A stretch of DNA of 25,227 bases from a virus (IMGVR_UViG_3300025704_000103:1-25227), one strand, 5' to 3'. Shown: positions 14,597 through 21,950, counted from the first letter of the stretch. Notes: generated by a model not told the origin, from the sequence alone. Program-made: numbers and translations.

Positions 14597-14832
14597 TGCA
14601 AATGGACGCGCTTTGGAACATTGGGTTAACCGCAGGGTTTGGTTTTTTAATATGGTGGATTAAAACTCACCATGAAGAACTAAAGCGCGTTACTATCTTG
14701 ATCAATAGAACAAGAGAAGAGTTGGCTAAAGAGTACGTCACTAAGGCTGACTCATCTCAAGTATTAGGTCAAATTATGAGTAAATTTGATCGTATTGAAG
14801 AAAAATTAGATAGGTTGGTAGAAAGAAAATGA
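14596..14832 (+). CDS. Small single-TM protein with coiled-coil tail
   Basis: A 78-residue membrane protein. Residues about 6-22 (LWNIGLTAGFGFLIWWI) form one transmembrane helix, followed by a charged amphipathic helix (HEELKRVTILINRTREELAK; SKFDRIEEKLDRLVERK) with heptad-like spacing. ATG 14596 overlaps the micro-ORF stop; ATG 14602 is an alternative. Size and topology fit small phage lysis-accessory or anti-holin-type proteins, although single-TM coiled-coil proteins can also scaffold complexes at the membrane. Ends with a four-base overlap to the next gene. Lysis involvement is inferred from the cluster at 17462-19193. Confidence 0.75.
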   Translation: MQMDALWNIGLTAGFGFLIWWIKTHHEELKRVTILINRTREELAKEYVTKADSSQVLGQIMSKFDRIEEKLDRLVERK

Positions 14833-15392
14833 TACGGTTATTTATAGTAATATTCTTGTTTATTACAGGTCTTGCTATAGGTAACTCTGTCTTTGCTGAC
14901 GATGACATAATTAAATCGGAAAGCACAGTAATCTCTGATGGCACAATGGACACAACCATTAACAGTCCACCACCTTCAGCTATATCACCACAGATTAGTG
15001 CAAGTAACTCTGACTTATGCACTGTAGGCGTTGCTGGTGCAGTACAAACACAGATACTTGGTATCTCTGCTGGTCGTACTGTTAGAGATATGAATTGTGA
15101 AAAATTAAAGAACGCCAAAACCATGTATGATATGGGCATGAAGGTAGCTGCTGTATCTGTAATGTGTCAGGACGAAAGAGTTTTTGAAGCAATGTTAAAT
15201 GCTGGAACTCCCTGTCCCAAGGATGGTTTGATAGGTGATAAAGCTAGGCTAGCTTGGGAAATGGAAGCGGTTGAGCAAACTATTGAGCGCGAACAGAATA
15301 ATCCAATGAGAAAGATTTTCAATGAAAACGTTGAAACAAAAACAGGTCTTGGTATCATTATTGCTACTTTGGCCTTCTTACTCGCAATGTGA
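14829..15392 (+). CDS. Exported protein with signal peptide and C-terminal TM
   Basis: A 187-residue envelope protein. Residues 1-23 are a signal peptide (LFIVIFLFITGLAIG, cleavage likely after VFA). The mature part has a Ser/Pro-rich stretch, then a conserved-looking block with four cysteines (SDLCTVGVAGAVQTQILGIS; DMNCEKLKNAKT; VMCQDERVF; AGTPCPKDG), which could form two disulfides in the periplasm. The last 15 residues (GLGIIIATLAFLLAM) form a terminal transmembrane anchor. Its 3' end overlaps the next gene in another frame by 71 bases. I recall this family from marine phages as hypothetical. Host-envelope or virion-ejected roles are both possible. Confidence 0.75.
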   Translation: MIRLFIVIFLFITGLAIGNSVFADDDIIKSESTVISDGTMDTTINSPPPSAISPQISASNSDLCTVGVAGAVQTQILGISAGRTVRDMNCEKLKNAKTMYDMGMKVAAVSVMCQDERVFEAMLNAGTPCPKDGLIGDKARLAWEMEAVEQTIEREQNNPMRKIFNENVETKTGLGIIIATLAFLLAM

Positions 15393-16194
15393 TCCGTATA
15401 GCTACGGAACTACAGGAAACGCTGCGTCTACAGCACTGAGCTGGGGCATGAGTTCTGTGTTGCCTGATATACCCGGATTAGATATAAATGGCCTCCTGTA
15501 TAGATATACTACTGTGAAGAACCCTGAAGATGATATGAAGGTTCACGTCAGTAACAGTAATGCTGTTGGGGATGGGTATACTTTTCGTGAAACTGATGAC
15601 TGGTCTGGAGTTCCCGGAAACACTATTGTCAAGTCTTTCCCCCTTGCACATATACCTGCCGCGAACTGGGGTGACGGTTCAATTACTGTTGAAGGCCAAG
15701 GCTCTGTAACTGACCCTGTGGTTATATACAGCTTTCGAATAGACGAGTGTTATGACGAACAATCTAACCCAGCGTGTCCGGGATACGTTAAACCTATCCC
15801 TGTTATACCTGTTGTGGATGTCTATGACGCATTAGAAGATGAGGCCGCTATGGACGCTATAGACGACGATGAAGATTTTCAGTATGATGAAAATGGAGAT
15901 TTAGTGTTATCTGAAGAAGAAGAGGAAGAAGAAACGCGACTTGAAATGGGGCTGACGGCATCTGCCAATGCGTTAACTCTGTTTAGAACGCAAGGACAAT
16001 CTGATATTATTATGGCTATTAACCTGCAAACAAACATTAATATGTATTATAACGCCAACCTTAACGGCGGAACATATAACGAGACAGTTGGTTTGGTTGA
16101 TGCAGAAATATCAGACAACAAGAAAGCCTTGCGTAACAATTTGGCACAACAACTTCTGCATGAGAAAATGATAGACATGCAGTACAATAATTGA
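15322..16194 (+). CDS. Secreted acidic protein, unknown family
   Basis: A 290-residue protein that begins inside the upstream gene. The proposed start at 15322 gives a signal peptide (KQKQVLVSLLLLWPSYSQC), encoded over the same bases as the upstream gene's terminal TM helix; ATG 15448 would avoid the overlap but would drop a plausible secreted N-terminus. After a beta-rich middle (residues about 40-155) comes PVIPVVDVYDALEDE and a run of seven Glu within an acidic patch (about 170-205), then a helical C-terminal domain with Asn/Gln-rich segments. The sharply acidic patch may bind calcium or interact with basic partners. Function unknown. Confidence 0.7.
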   Translation: MKTLKQKQVLVSLLLLWPSYSQCDPYSYGTTGNAASTALSWGMSSVLPDIPGLDINGLLYRYTTVKNPEDDMKVHVSNSNAVGDGYTFRETDDWSGVPGNTIVKSFPLAHIPAANWGDGSITVEGQGSVTDPVVIYSFRIDECYDEQSNPACPGYVKPIPVIPVVDVYDALEDEAAMDAIDDDEDFQYDENGDLVLSEEEEEEETRLEMGLTASANALTLFRTQGQSDIIMAINLQTNINMYYNANLNGGTYNETVGLVDAEISDNKKALRNNLAQQLLHEKMIDMQYNN

Positions 16195-16202
16195 GGTTTA
16201 TT

Positions 16203-16691
16203 ATGAAATATTCTATTGCAATACTTTCGTTCATTGCATTTCCTGCATTAGCTAACGTCGAGATTACAGGTAGCGTAGAGGCTAAATGTGTTATCCAAAC
16301 AACTAAAGCAGGTGTATACGGCAACCCGATTGCTAGTAAGTTAAGCACAACCCCTGCAGATGGTGGCGTATTGCCTATAATTAGGTATGACGTTTCGATA
16401 GCGGATTCTTACACAGCTAACATAACACACCCAACAGCGTTTAGTTCGTCACCTACTTTGTCTGATACGCTTGCATGGACAGGTAGCACAAGTGTTACGC
16501 AAACGTCTGTTGCTGGTATGTCAGCCTATGAAGCCGCAAAGATTTTAGTAAACAACACAACTATCTTTGATTTAACTCTTGCTGGGTCAACATGGTTTTC
16601 TACTGCATCAAGCGCAGTTTACGGCTCTGCTAAAGCACTACCGGGTGGCACATACACGGCAGTTGTGCAGGCAACTTGTATTGCGAAGTAG
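16203..16691 (+). CDS. Pilin-like secreted beta-sandwich protein
   Basis: A 162-residue protein with a clean signal peptide (MKYSIAILSFIAFPALA, cleavage before NVEITG). The mature chain is Thr/Ser/Ala-rich and all-beta, with one cysteine near the start (EAKCVIQTTK) and one near the end (VQATCIAK), the layout of fimbrial subunits and spore-coat-U-type proteins in which these cysteines pair. I choose ATG 16203, with GAGG six bases upstream, over the TTG at 16191. It follows the secreted protein at 15322 and precedes a gene with pilus-chaperone features. Whether it forms a surface structure on the host or a virion part is unknown. Confidence 0.7.
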   Translation: MKYSIAILSFIAFPALANVEITGSVEAKCVIQTTKAGVYGNPIASKLSTTPADGGVLPIIRYDVSIADSYTANITHPTAFSSSPTLSDTLAWTGSTSVTQTSVAGMSAYEAAKILVNNTTIFDLTLAGSTWFSTASSAVYGSAKALPGGTYTAVVQATCIAK

Positions 16692-17067
16692 TGTACTCAT
16701 AACGTTTTTGCTTTGGGCAACAGCTATCTCTGGACATGAGATGACTCCTGCTTACCCTGTGGTAAAGCCTTCCCACGTTGCTGACGTGGTTAAAGTGGAG
16801 ATGTCTTTGTTTAACTCCAGAGAAGAGATAGAGTATTATCAAATAGAATTGTTTGATTTAAACTGGATGAACATTCCCTTTTCTACAACATATCGAATTA
16901 TTAAAATAGGCTACAAAGAGAGAAAATCTTTTAATGTATATATTCGTAAAAGAGATATGGATGAGGCTGTGTATTTATGCACCACCTCAAAGGTACGGAA
17001 GACTAATCAGTCTAGGACGCTTGTTTCGTCTAAGATATGCTCACGTTTAGATGGTGAACCTGCATGA
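16681..17067 (+). CDS. Secreted pilus-chaperone-like protein
   Basis: The longer open frame begins at 16579, but the start most consistent with the protein is TTG 16681, overlapping the previous stop and giving a signal peptide (SSVLITFLLWATAISG) and a 128-residue product. The mature part is a small beta-rich domain (VKVEMSLFNSREEIEYYQIE; NIPFSTTYRIIKIGYKERKS; FNVYIRKRDMDEAVYLCTT) with two cysteines near the C-terminus. The alternation and the KSFNVYIRKRD segment resemble the first Ig-like domain of PapD-type periplasmic chaperones. Placed directly after the pilin-like gene this suggests a subunit/chaperone pair, but full chaperones have two domains, so the match is only partial. Confidence 0.55.
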   Translation: MRSSVLITFLLWATAISGHEMTPAYPVVKPSHVADVVKVEMSLFNSREEIEYYQIELFDLNWMNIPFSTTYRIIKIGYKERKSFNVYIRKRDMDEAVYLCTTSKVRKTNQSRTLVSSKICSRLDGEPA

Positions 17068-17462
17068 GACTAGCTTTTGCTCTTTGTGTTATGGCTAGTT
17101 CAGCAGTTGCTGATAGTAGTTCACTTGCGTTAAGCTTACCAAACCCACCTATGAACTATCAATCGGATTCGTTTTCGACGGGTAGTATGCGGTGCAGTAA
17201 TGCTGTCGGTGGAGGTGTAAACTTAGAGTATGGAGTAACTGGTGTACTGTCAGGGCTAGACACAAACAGTCGTGGTAAAGACATAGGCGTATACGCTCGT
17301 ATAGTTATACCACTAGATAAACCAAAGGCTCGTATTAACTGTAATGACCTATACCGAATAGAACTAACGCAGCGCAGACTAGAAGTGCAGAAGTTACGTG
17401 ACGAACTAGAAGAACTAAAGAACTTACAACGTGTTGGCGGTGATATGGAGTTCGAGAACTAA
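17064..17462 (+). CDS. Secreted protein with C-terminal coiled coil
   Basis: A 132-residue protein with signal peptide MRLAFALCVMASSAVA before DSSSLALSLP. The mature N-terminal half (PNPPMNYQSDSFSTGSMRCS; NLEYGVTGVLSG; DIGVYARIVIPLDKPKARIN) is beta-rich, the last 30 residues (ELTQRRLEVQKLRDELEELK) are a clear coiled coil. Two cysteines (MRCS, INCND) may pair. ATGA overlap with the upstream gene and TAATG contact with the downstream gene show tight coupling. I recall similar sequences from marine phages without known role. It could oligomerise in the periplasm, for example as a spanin-like or virion-exit factor. Confidence 0.75.
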   Translation: MRLAFALCVMASSAVADSSSLALSLPNPPMNYQSDSFSTGSMRCSNAVGGGVNLEYGVTGVLSGLDTNSRGKDIGVYARIVIPLDKPKARINCNDLYRIELTQRRLEVQKLRDELEELKNLQRVGGDMEFEN

Positions 17463-17953
17463 TGGTTGATACAACTACAATAGCCGATAACATTGATGGT
17501 TTAGCAGATCGTGAGTTTAAGACTGGCGGCATGAAGCTGTCGTTTGGTTCTATCGTAGCTATATTTGCGTTCTTATCTACCGTAGTAGGTGGGCTATACG
17601 GTGGGTTTGTTATGTACCAAAAGATAGAAGAGGTCGCTGGGCTAGACTTAAACGAATATCAGACTCAGATGGATTTAATGGACGCTAACATTCAGCAAAC
17701 TATGGATTACACACGCGAGATTAAAACTGGGCTTCGTGACGATATTTTGAGCATTGAGCGCCAAGCCGACAGAGTTGAGGACATGGTAAGAAAATCTGAG
17801 GACAATGTTAGGGAGATGATCGACAAGGCTGAGGTGCGCTTTGAAAATCAGAGAGAACGTGTTAGAGTTTCACAAAGCGGCGAAATGAAATCGCTGGAAG
17901 ATAAATTAATGGGTAAGTTGCAAAGAGCGCTTGATAACCCCCTTTCCGATTAG
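17462..17953 (+). CDS. Single-TM protein with long coiled coil
   Basis: A 163-residue membrane protein. One transmembrane helix at about 27-51 (SFGSIVAIFAFLSTVVGGLY; GGFVMY) is followed by about 100 residues of continuous charged helix (EEVAGLDLNEYQTQMDLMDA; NVREMIDKAEVRFENQRERV) with heptad periodicity. No signal cleavage site. The layout, anchor plus long coiled coil, resembles inner-membrane spanin subunits, although spanins are usually shorter and act with an outer-membrane partner. It begins the stretch that ends with the muramidase gene, so a lysis role is likely. Ends nine bases before the EF-hand gene. Confidence 0.75.
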   Translation: MVDTTTIADNIDGLADREFKTGGMKLSFGSIVAIFAFLSTVVGGLYGGFVMYQKIEEVAGLDLNEYQTQMDLMDANIQQTMDYTREIKTGLRDDILSIERQADRVEDMVRKSEDNVREMIDKAEVRFENQRERVRVSQSGEMKSLEDKLMGKLQRALDNPLSD

Positions 17954-17962
17954 GAGACTAAT

Positions 17963-18286
17963 ATGACAGAATTTGAAAAAGTTGATGCAGACGGTAATGG
18001 TTCAATAGACCAATCTGAATGGGATCGCATGGCGTTCGAAGATAAGCGTTTAAAAATGCTAGATGACGATGCACAACGTGATGCCCAAAGAAAGATGGCT
18101 TGGTTTGCATTGTTTGGTATGTTGTTATACCCTTTTGCTATAATTTTTTGTAACTTGGCTAATCTTGATGAAGCCATGAAGTCACTAGCGTCTATAGCTG
18201 GTGTGTATTTTGTTTCTGTAGCTGCTATAGTTGCCGCCTTCTATGGCAAGGAAGCCTACACAAAAGGAAAGGCGAATAAAGAATGA
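17963..18286 (+). CDS. EF-hand membrane protein, holin candidate
   Basis: A 107-residue protein. Residues 8-19 (DADGNGSIDQSE) are a complete EF-hand calcium loop with D8, D10, N12, S14, D16 and E19 at the six coordinating positions. After a charged linker (FEDKRLKMLDDDAQRDAQRK) there are two transmembrane helices, about 46-65 and 76-93. Small two-TM proteins next to an endolysin gene are usually holins, which form the lesion in the inner membrane. A calcium-binding head facing the cytoplasm or periplasm could tune the timing of lysis; this is inference. The single EF-hand without partner is unusual. Confidence 0.75.
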   Translation: MTEFEKVDADGNGSIDQSEWDRMAFEDKRLKMLDDDAQRDAQRKMAWFALFGMLLYPFAIIFCNLANLDEAMKSLASIAGVYFVSVAAIVAAFYGKEAYTKGKANKE

Positions 18287-18687
18287 TGAGTTTAGTAAGT
18301 AATTTGATAGGGCCTGTTACTGGGCTACTAGACAAGGTAATCGAAGACAAAGATCAAAAGGCAAAGTTAGCCCACGAGATAGCTACGATGTCCGACAATC
18401 ATGCCCAGCAGGCTCTAATGGGGCAGTTAGAGATAAACAAAGCCGAAGCTGCATCGGGTTCTTTATTCAAAGGCGGATGGCGACCGTTCATAGGTTGGGT
18501 GTGCGGTGTTGCTTTTGCTTATCATTTTGTATTGCAGCCATTAATTGTGTTTGGTGTAACTGCTGCTGGCGTTGACATACCTGCGTTACCTGAGTTTGAT
18601 ATGGGTAGTTTAATGACTGTTATGATGGGAATGCTCGGATTGGGCGGACTTCGTAGCTATGAGAAGAAACAAGGAATTACAAAATGA
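18283..18687 (+). CDS. Holin, 3-TM type (gene-transfer-release family)
   Basis: A 134-residue holin that should form the membrane lesion for endolysin release. The first 55 residues are an amphipathic, charged helix (DKVIEDKDQKAKLAHEIATM), followed by GSLFKGGWRPFIGWVCGVAF, a first TM, a second hydrophobic stretch (FVLQPLIVFGVTAAGV) and a third (LMTVMMGMLGLGGLRSYEKK). This is the pattern of the 3-TM holin family found in phages and gene-transfer agents. It overlaps the EF-hand gene by four bases (ATGA) and the muramidase gene by four, so the three lysis proteins are made from coupled translation. Confidence 0.88.
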   Translation: MMSLVSNLIGPVTGLLDKVIEDKDQKAKLAHEIATMSDNHAQQALMGQLEINKAEAASGSLFKGGWRPFIGWVCGVAFAYHFVLQPLIVFGVTAAGVDIPALPEFDMGSLMTVMMGMLGLGGLRSYEKKQGITK

Positions 18688-19193
18688 AAGAAAACTTTGA
18701 TAAGTGTTTGAAAATGCTACTTTCTCACGAAGGAGGATTCGTAAATCATCCCGATGATCCCGGAGGTATCACAAATTTGGGAGTTACCAAAAAAGTGTAC
18801 GACGAATGGATTGGTCGTGAGTCTACAGAGCAGGAAATGCGTGACTTAACACCTGAAGATGTAGGCCCGATATATAAAAAGAACTACTGGGATCGAATTA
18901 AAGCAGATTCACTTCCATCTGGGGTAGACTGGGCCTGTTTCGATTGGTGTGTAAATTCTGGATCGGGTAGACCTGCAAAAGCTGTGCAACGTGCAGTTGG
19001 GGCTACACAAGATGGAGCCATAGGACCAGCTACAATAGGGCTTATTATGGAGAAAGACCCTAAATTTATTATTGAGTACGTTCATGATGTAAGGCAAGAT
19101 TTTTATAAAAGTTTAAAGACTTTTGAGACTTTTGGACGTGGATGGACTCGTAGAAATAAAGAAACTTTGCATCAAGCTTTAGAGATGTTGTAA
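18684..19193 (+). CDS. Endolysin: GH108 muramidase with peptidoglycan-binding C-terminus
   Basis: A 169-residue endolysin that cleaves the beta-1,4 glycosidic bonds of peptidoglycan. Near the N-terminus HEGGFVNHPDDPGGITNLGV contains the family's catalytic Glu (E16) in the E-G-G motif. The later part (PAKAVQRAVGATQDGAIGPA) is a peptidoglycan-binding type 3 repeat with the usual DGxxGPxT core. Length fits the family. No signal peptide, so it depends on the holin for export. It is the last gene before a gap with an inverted repeat and TATAAT box. Confidence 0.95.
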   Translation: MKENFDKCLKMLLSHEGGFVNHPDDPGGITNLGVTKKVYDEWIGRESTEQEMRDLTPEDVGPIYKKNYWDRIKADSLPSGVDWACFDWCVNSGSGRPAKAVQRAVGATQDGAIGPATIGLIMEKDPKFIIEYVHDVRQDFYKSLKTFETFGRGWTRRNKETLHQALEML

Positions 19194-19235
19194 TTTGTTC
19201 GGATTATTTTTAAAAAACTAATTAAAAAAACAATT

Positions 19236-19270
19236 GTTCGGCTTACAGCTTACTCTAGCATAAGTCGAAC
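19236..19270 (+). terminator. Long inverted repeat after the lysis genes
   Basis: GTTCGGCTTA (19236-19245) pairs with TAAGTCGAAC (19261-19270), a 10-bp stem with one G-T wobble and a 15-base loop, followed by TTTT. It can act as a weak terminator after the endolysin gene or as an operator for the adjacent TATAAT box. TTGTTCGG also occurs at 19195-19202, giving a second copy of one arm. Confidence 0.5.
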
Positions 19271-19277
19271 TTTTGTG

Positions 19278-19283
19278 TATAAT
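19278..19283 (+). promoter_or_regulatory. Candidate promoter -10 box before the tail-hub operon
   Basis: A perfect TATAAT seven bases after the inverted repeat and 20 bases before the start at 19304. The upstream sequence has no good -35 box; the inverted-repeat arm covers that side, so a phage or host regulator may bind there. Leader would be about 13 bases with AGGAG. Confidence 0.45.
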
Positions 19284-19303
19284 CCACCTAACAGGAGCTG
19301 CCG

Positions 19304-21427
19304 ATGACGTTACAAAAACTTCAATTTCGCCCCGGTGCAAACCGCGAAACCACGTCTTATAGTAACGAAGGCGGCTGGTTCGATATGGACAAAGTTCGCT
19401 TTAGGTTTGGTTTTCCAGAAAAAATTGGAGGCTGGATAAAGCAATCTGGCAATGCTTTTCTTGGAACGTGTCGCGCTCTTCATCCTTGGCTTACAGTAGA
19501 TGGTGCAAATTATATTGGAGTTGGAACTCACCTAAAGTATTATATAAATCAAGGTGGAGGGTATAATGACATTACACCTATCAGAGCAACAACTGCTGCT
19601 GGAGATGTAACATTTTCCGCAAAATCCACAACTTTAAACGAAACTTTATCTGCTATAGATACAACAATTACTGTTGCTTCAACTTCAACGTTTCCGTCTT
19701 TTGGCATTATAAAAATAGGTTCTGAACATATTACCTTTGCAGGTCTTAGCGGAAATAATCTTATTGGGTGTGTTAGGGGCGCAGATGATACTGTGGCAAC
19801 CACTCACTCGTCAGGCGCTGCTATTACAATGTCTACTGTAATTGTAACAGACGATGGACATGGCGCTTTAGTGAATGATTTTGTAACATTTTCTGGAGCA
19901 TCTAGTCTTGGCGGCCTTATAACAGCTAACGTTCTAAACCAAGAATATCAAATTACAGGCATTATAAATACTAATAGCTACCAAATTGATGTTCGTGAAG
20001 TTTCTAATATTCAAAGCATTACAACGACAACTGGTTTAGCTTCAAATTATGTATTTTCTAATTCTTCTGATAGCGGGAATGGCGGTGGTTCTGTTGTTGG
20101 CGCTTATCAAATCAACACTGGCCTAGATACAACTATTGCTGGAAATGGTTGGAGTGCAGGTAATTATAGTAGAGGAAATTGGAGTTCAGGTACAAATTTA
20201 TCTGCTTCTGGTCAAACTCTTCGAATATGGTCACATGATAACTTCGGTGAAGACTTAATTATTAACGTTCGAGATGGTGATATATTTTATTGGGATAGCT
20301 CAACAAGTTCTGGCTCTCCATTCTCAAGAGCTGTTGAGCTTGCTAGTTTAGCTGGATCAAACAAAGCTCCAATAATAGCAAAACAAGTTCTCGTATCCGA
20401 TAGAGACAGGCATGTAATTGCATTTGGTTGCGATTCCGAAACAAATCCCGGAGTACAAGACCCGCTATTAATTAGATTTTCAGATCAAGAAAACATTCTT
20501 GAGTGGCAATCTCTTGTAACAAATACTGCTGGTGATCTTCGTATTGGCTCAGGTTCAAAGATTATTACTGCTGTAGAAACAAGGCAGCAAGTTTTAGTAT
20601 TTACTGATGTTTCATTGCACGCAATGCAATACTTAGGCCCACCACTTACCTTTGGTATTAACGCTATTTCTGAAAACATTACAATTGCAAGCCCGTTGGC
20701 TGCTATTGCTATTGAAGATAATGTATTCTGGATGGGTGCAGAAGAGTTTTATGTGTATGGTGGTGCCGTTCAACGTCTTCCATGCTCAGTAAGAGACTAT
20801 GTGTTCTCAAACATTAACAATGATCAAATAGAAAAGGTTACTGCCTCTCTTAACTCTGCATTTTCTGAAGTTACTTGGTATTATCCTTCTGCTTCTAGCT
20901 CTGAAAACGATAGCTATGTAACATACAATTACGATCAAAAAATATGGTATTATGGAACATTATCACGAACCGTTTGGTTAGATCGTGGTGTAAACTCAGA
21001 GCCTATAGCTGCTGGTGCAGATCATTACTTATATTTACACGAAATTGGCTTTGATGATGGCAGTACAAGCCCAGCTACAGCAATTACATCATACATTGAA
21101 AGTAGTCAGATGGACTTAGGGGAAGGTGAACAATTTGCGTTTATGCGTCGATTAATACCTGATATGACGTTTAGAAACTCTACAGCCCCTGTTCCAAGCG
21201 CTACTATGACCCTTAAAGTTAGAAATTTTCCCGGTGGAAATTACTTAAACTCTGATGCAAATACAATTACAAAGACAGCAAGTGTTCCTGTAGAGCAATT
21301 TACAGAACAAGTATTTGTTCGACTTAGGGGTAGATCGTTTGCTTTTAGAATAGAAAGTGAAGACACTGGTGTAGCTTGGAGGTTAGGCTCTCCAAGAGTA
21401 GATATTAGACCCGATGGGAGACGGTAA
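19304..21427 (+). CDS. Tail hub / packaged-DNA stabilisation protein, P22 gp10-like
   Basis: A 707-residue protein. The N-terminus (RETTSYSNEGGWFDMDKVRF, then RFGFPEKIGGW) and the end (AFRIESEDTGVAWRLGSPRV, then DIRPDGRR) are the usual ends of gp10-type tail proteins of podoviruses, which cap the portal/gp4 channel and hold the fibres. A beta module at about 107-170 (LSAIDTTITVASTSTFPSFG; IGSEHITFAGLSGNNLIGCV; RGADDTVATTHSSGA) is inserted after the N-terminal domain and makes it longer than P22 gp10 (472 residues). The middle (about 350-600) has propeller-like repeats (GAEEFYVYGGAVQRL). Strong AGGAG start. With the gp4-like gene this defines the tail type. Confidence 0.8.
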   Translation: MTLQKLQFRPGANRETTSYSNEGGWFDMDKVRFRFGFPEKIGGWIKQSGNAFLGTCRALHPWLTVDGANYIGVGTHLKYYINQGGGYNDITPIRATTAAGDVTFSAKSTTLNETLSAIDTTITVASTSTFPSFGIIKIGSEHITFAGLSGNNLIGCVRGADDTVATTHSSGAAITMSTVIVTDDGHGALVNDFVTFSGASSLGGLITANVLNQEYQITGIINTNSYQIDVREVSNIQSITTTTGLASNYVFSNSSDSGNGGGSVVGAYQINTGLDTTIAGNGWSAGNYSRGNWSSGTNLSASGQTLRIWSHDNFGEDLIINVRDGDIFYWDSSTSSGSPFSRAVELASLAGSNKAPIIAKQVLVSDRDRHVIAFGCDSETNPGVQDPLLIRFSDQENILEWQSLVTNTAGDLRIGSGSKIITAVETRQQVLVFTDVSLHAMQYLGPPLTFGINAISENITIASPLAAIAIEDNVFWMGAEEFYVYGGAVQRLPCSVRDYVFSNINNDQIEKVTASLNSAFSEVTWYYPSASSSENDSYVTYNYDQKIWYYGTLSRTVWLDRGVNSEPIAAGADHYLYLHEIGFDDGSTSPATAITSYIESSQMDLGEGEQFAFMRRLIPDMTFRNSTAPVPSATMTLKVRNFPGGNYLNSDANTITKTASVPVEQFTEQVFVRLRGRSFAFRIESEDTGVAWRLGSPRVDIRPDGRR

Positions 21428-21723
21428 TGTCTCGTAATTTAAACTTACCATTTTTTCCCATACCACCAGATGAGTATGACCAAAGATATTTTGCAGAAGT
21501 TTTACGTTCATACTCTACATATATGCAAAACATGCAAAATCCGGGTGAAGGACGTAATACCTTCACAGTATTTACAAATTTACAAACAGACGATTCAGGA
21601 TTAGAAATTGGAAGTGTCTTTCAACACATTGGGCAACTGCGTGTTCCTTTAGGTAATGTACCTTATGTGAGAGGCTCTTCTGCAACAGGAGAAGTAGGAA
21701 AGGTAACGGTGATTATATTATGA
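21427..21723 (+). CDS. Small conserved tail-associated protein
   Basis: A 98-residue protein whose ATG overlaps the tail-hub stop (TAATG). N-terminus NLPFFPIPPDEYDQRYFAEV, then a helix (LRSYSTYMQNMQNPGEG) and a beta tail. The last 15 residues (SSATGEVGKVTVIIL) match the repeat consensus of the fibre protein at 6757 and the end of the gene at 5258. Its position suggests it works with the tail hub. I recall similar small proteins after gp10-like genes in marine phages, without a known role. Confidence 0.75.
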   Translation: MSRNLNLPFFPIPPDEYDQRYFAEVLRSYSTYMQNMQNPGEGRNTFTVFTNLQTDDSGLEIGSVFQHIGQLRVPLGNVPYVRGSSATGEVGKVTVIIL

Positions 21724-21950
21724 GTGATACAATTATTACAATGAGTGACGGTTCAACATGGAAGCCAGCAACTAGCGTGGATGTAGTTTCTTGCGCAAAT
21801 TGTGCAAATGAGGTAGACACACCTGAAGAGATTGCGTCATACCCAGACGGTAACTGTCCAGATTGCGGCGAAAGTTGGACTGGAGCAGAAGAAAGAAGCA
21901 CAAATATTAAAGTTACGGCCCCTGAAGGAATTTCTGGGTCAACACTCTAG
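21720..21950 (+). CDS. Small zinc-ribbon protein
   Basis: A 76-residue protein with two CxxC knuckles: C25-A-N-C28 and C46-P-D-C49, spaced as in rubredoxin-like zinc ribbons, in an otherwise polar chain. The ends (MSDTIITMSDGSTWKPATS; APEGISGSTL) look flexible. ATG overlaps the previous stop by four bases. Zinc ribbons of this size in phages can bind nucleic acid, polymerase or a structural partner. Its location inside the structural operon, between tail hub and internal-protein genes, favours a virion or assembly role, but this is inference. Confidence 0.75.
   Translation: MSDTIITMSDGSTWKPATSVDVVSCANCANEVDTPEEIASYPDGNCPDCGESWTGAEERSTNIKVTAPEGISGSTL

Noticed and set aside
15322-16194. Lipoprotein (spanin) signal at SYSQC
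   Set aside because: The residues before the Cys do not fit a lipobox (no L/V/I at -3, Gln at -1), so an ordinary signal peptide is more likely.
16191-16202. TTG start at 16191 for the pilin-like gene
   Set aside because: ATG 16203 has a GAGG ribosome site at proper distance and starts a normal signal peptide.
16579-16680. N-terminal extension of the gene at 16681 to ATG 16579
   Set aside because: The extension overlaps the pilin-like gene and has no ribosome site; starting at TTG 16681 gives a clean signal peptide.
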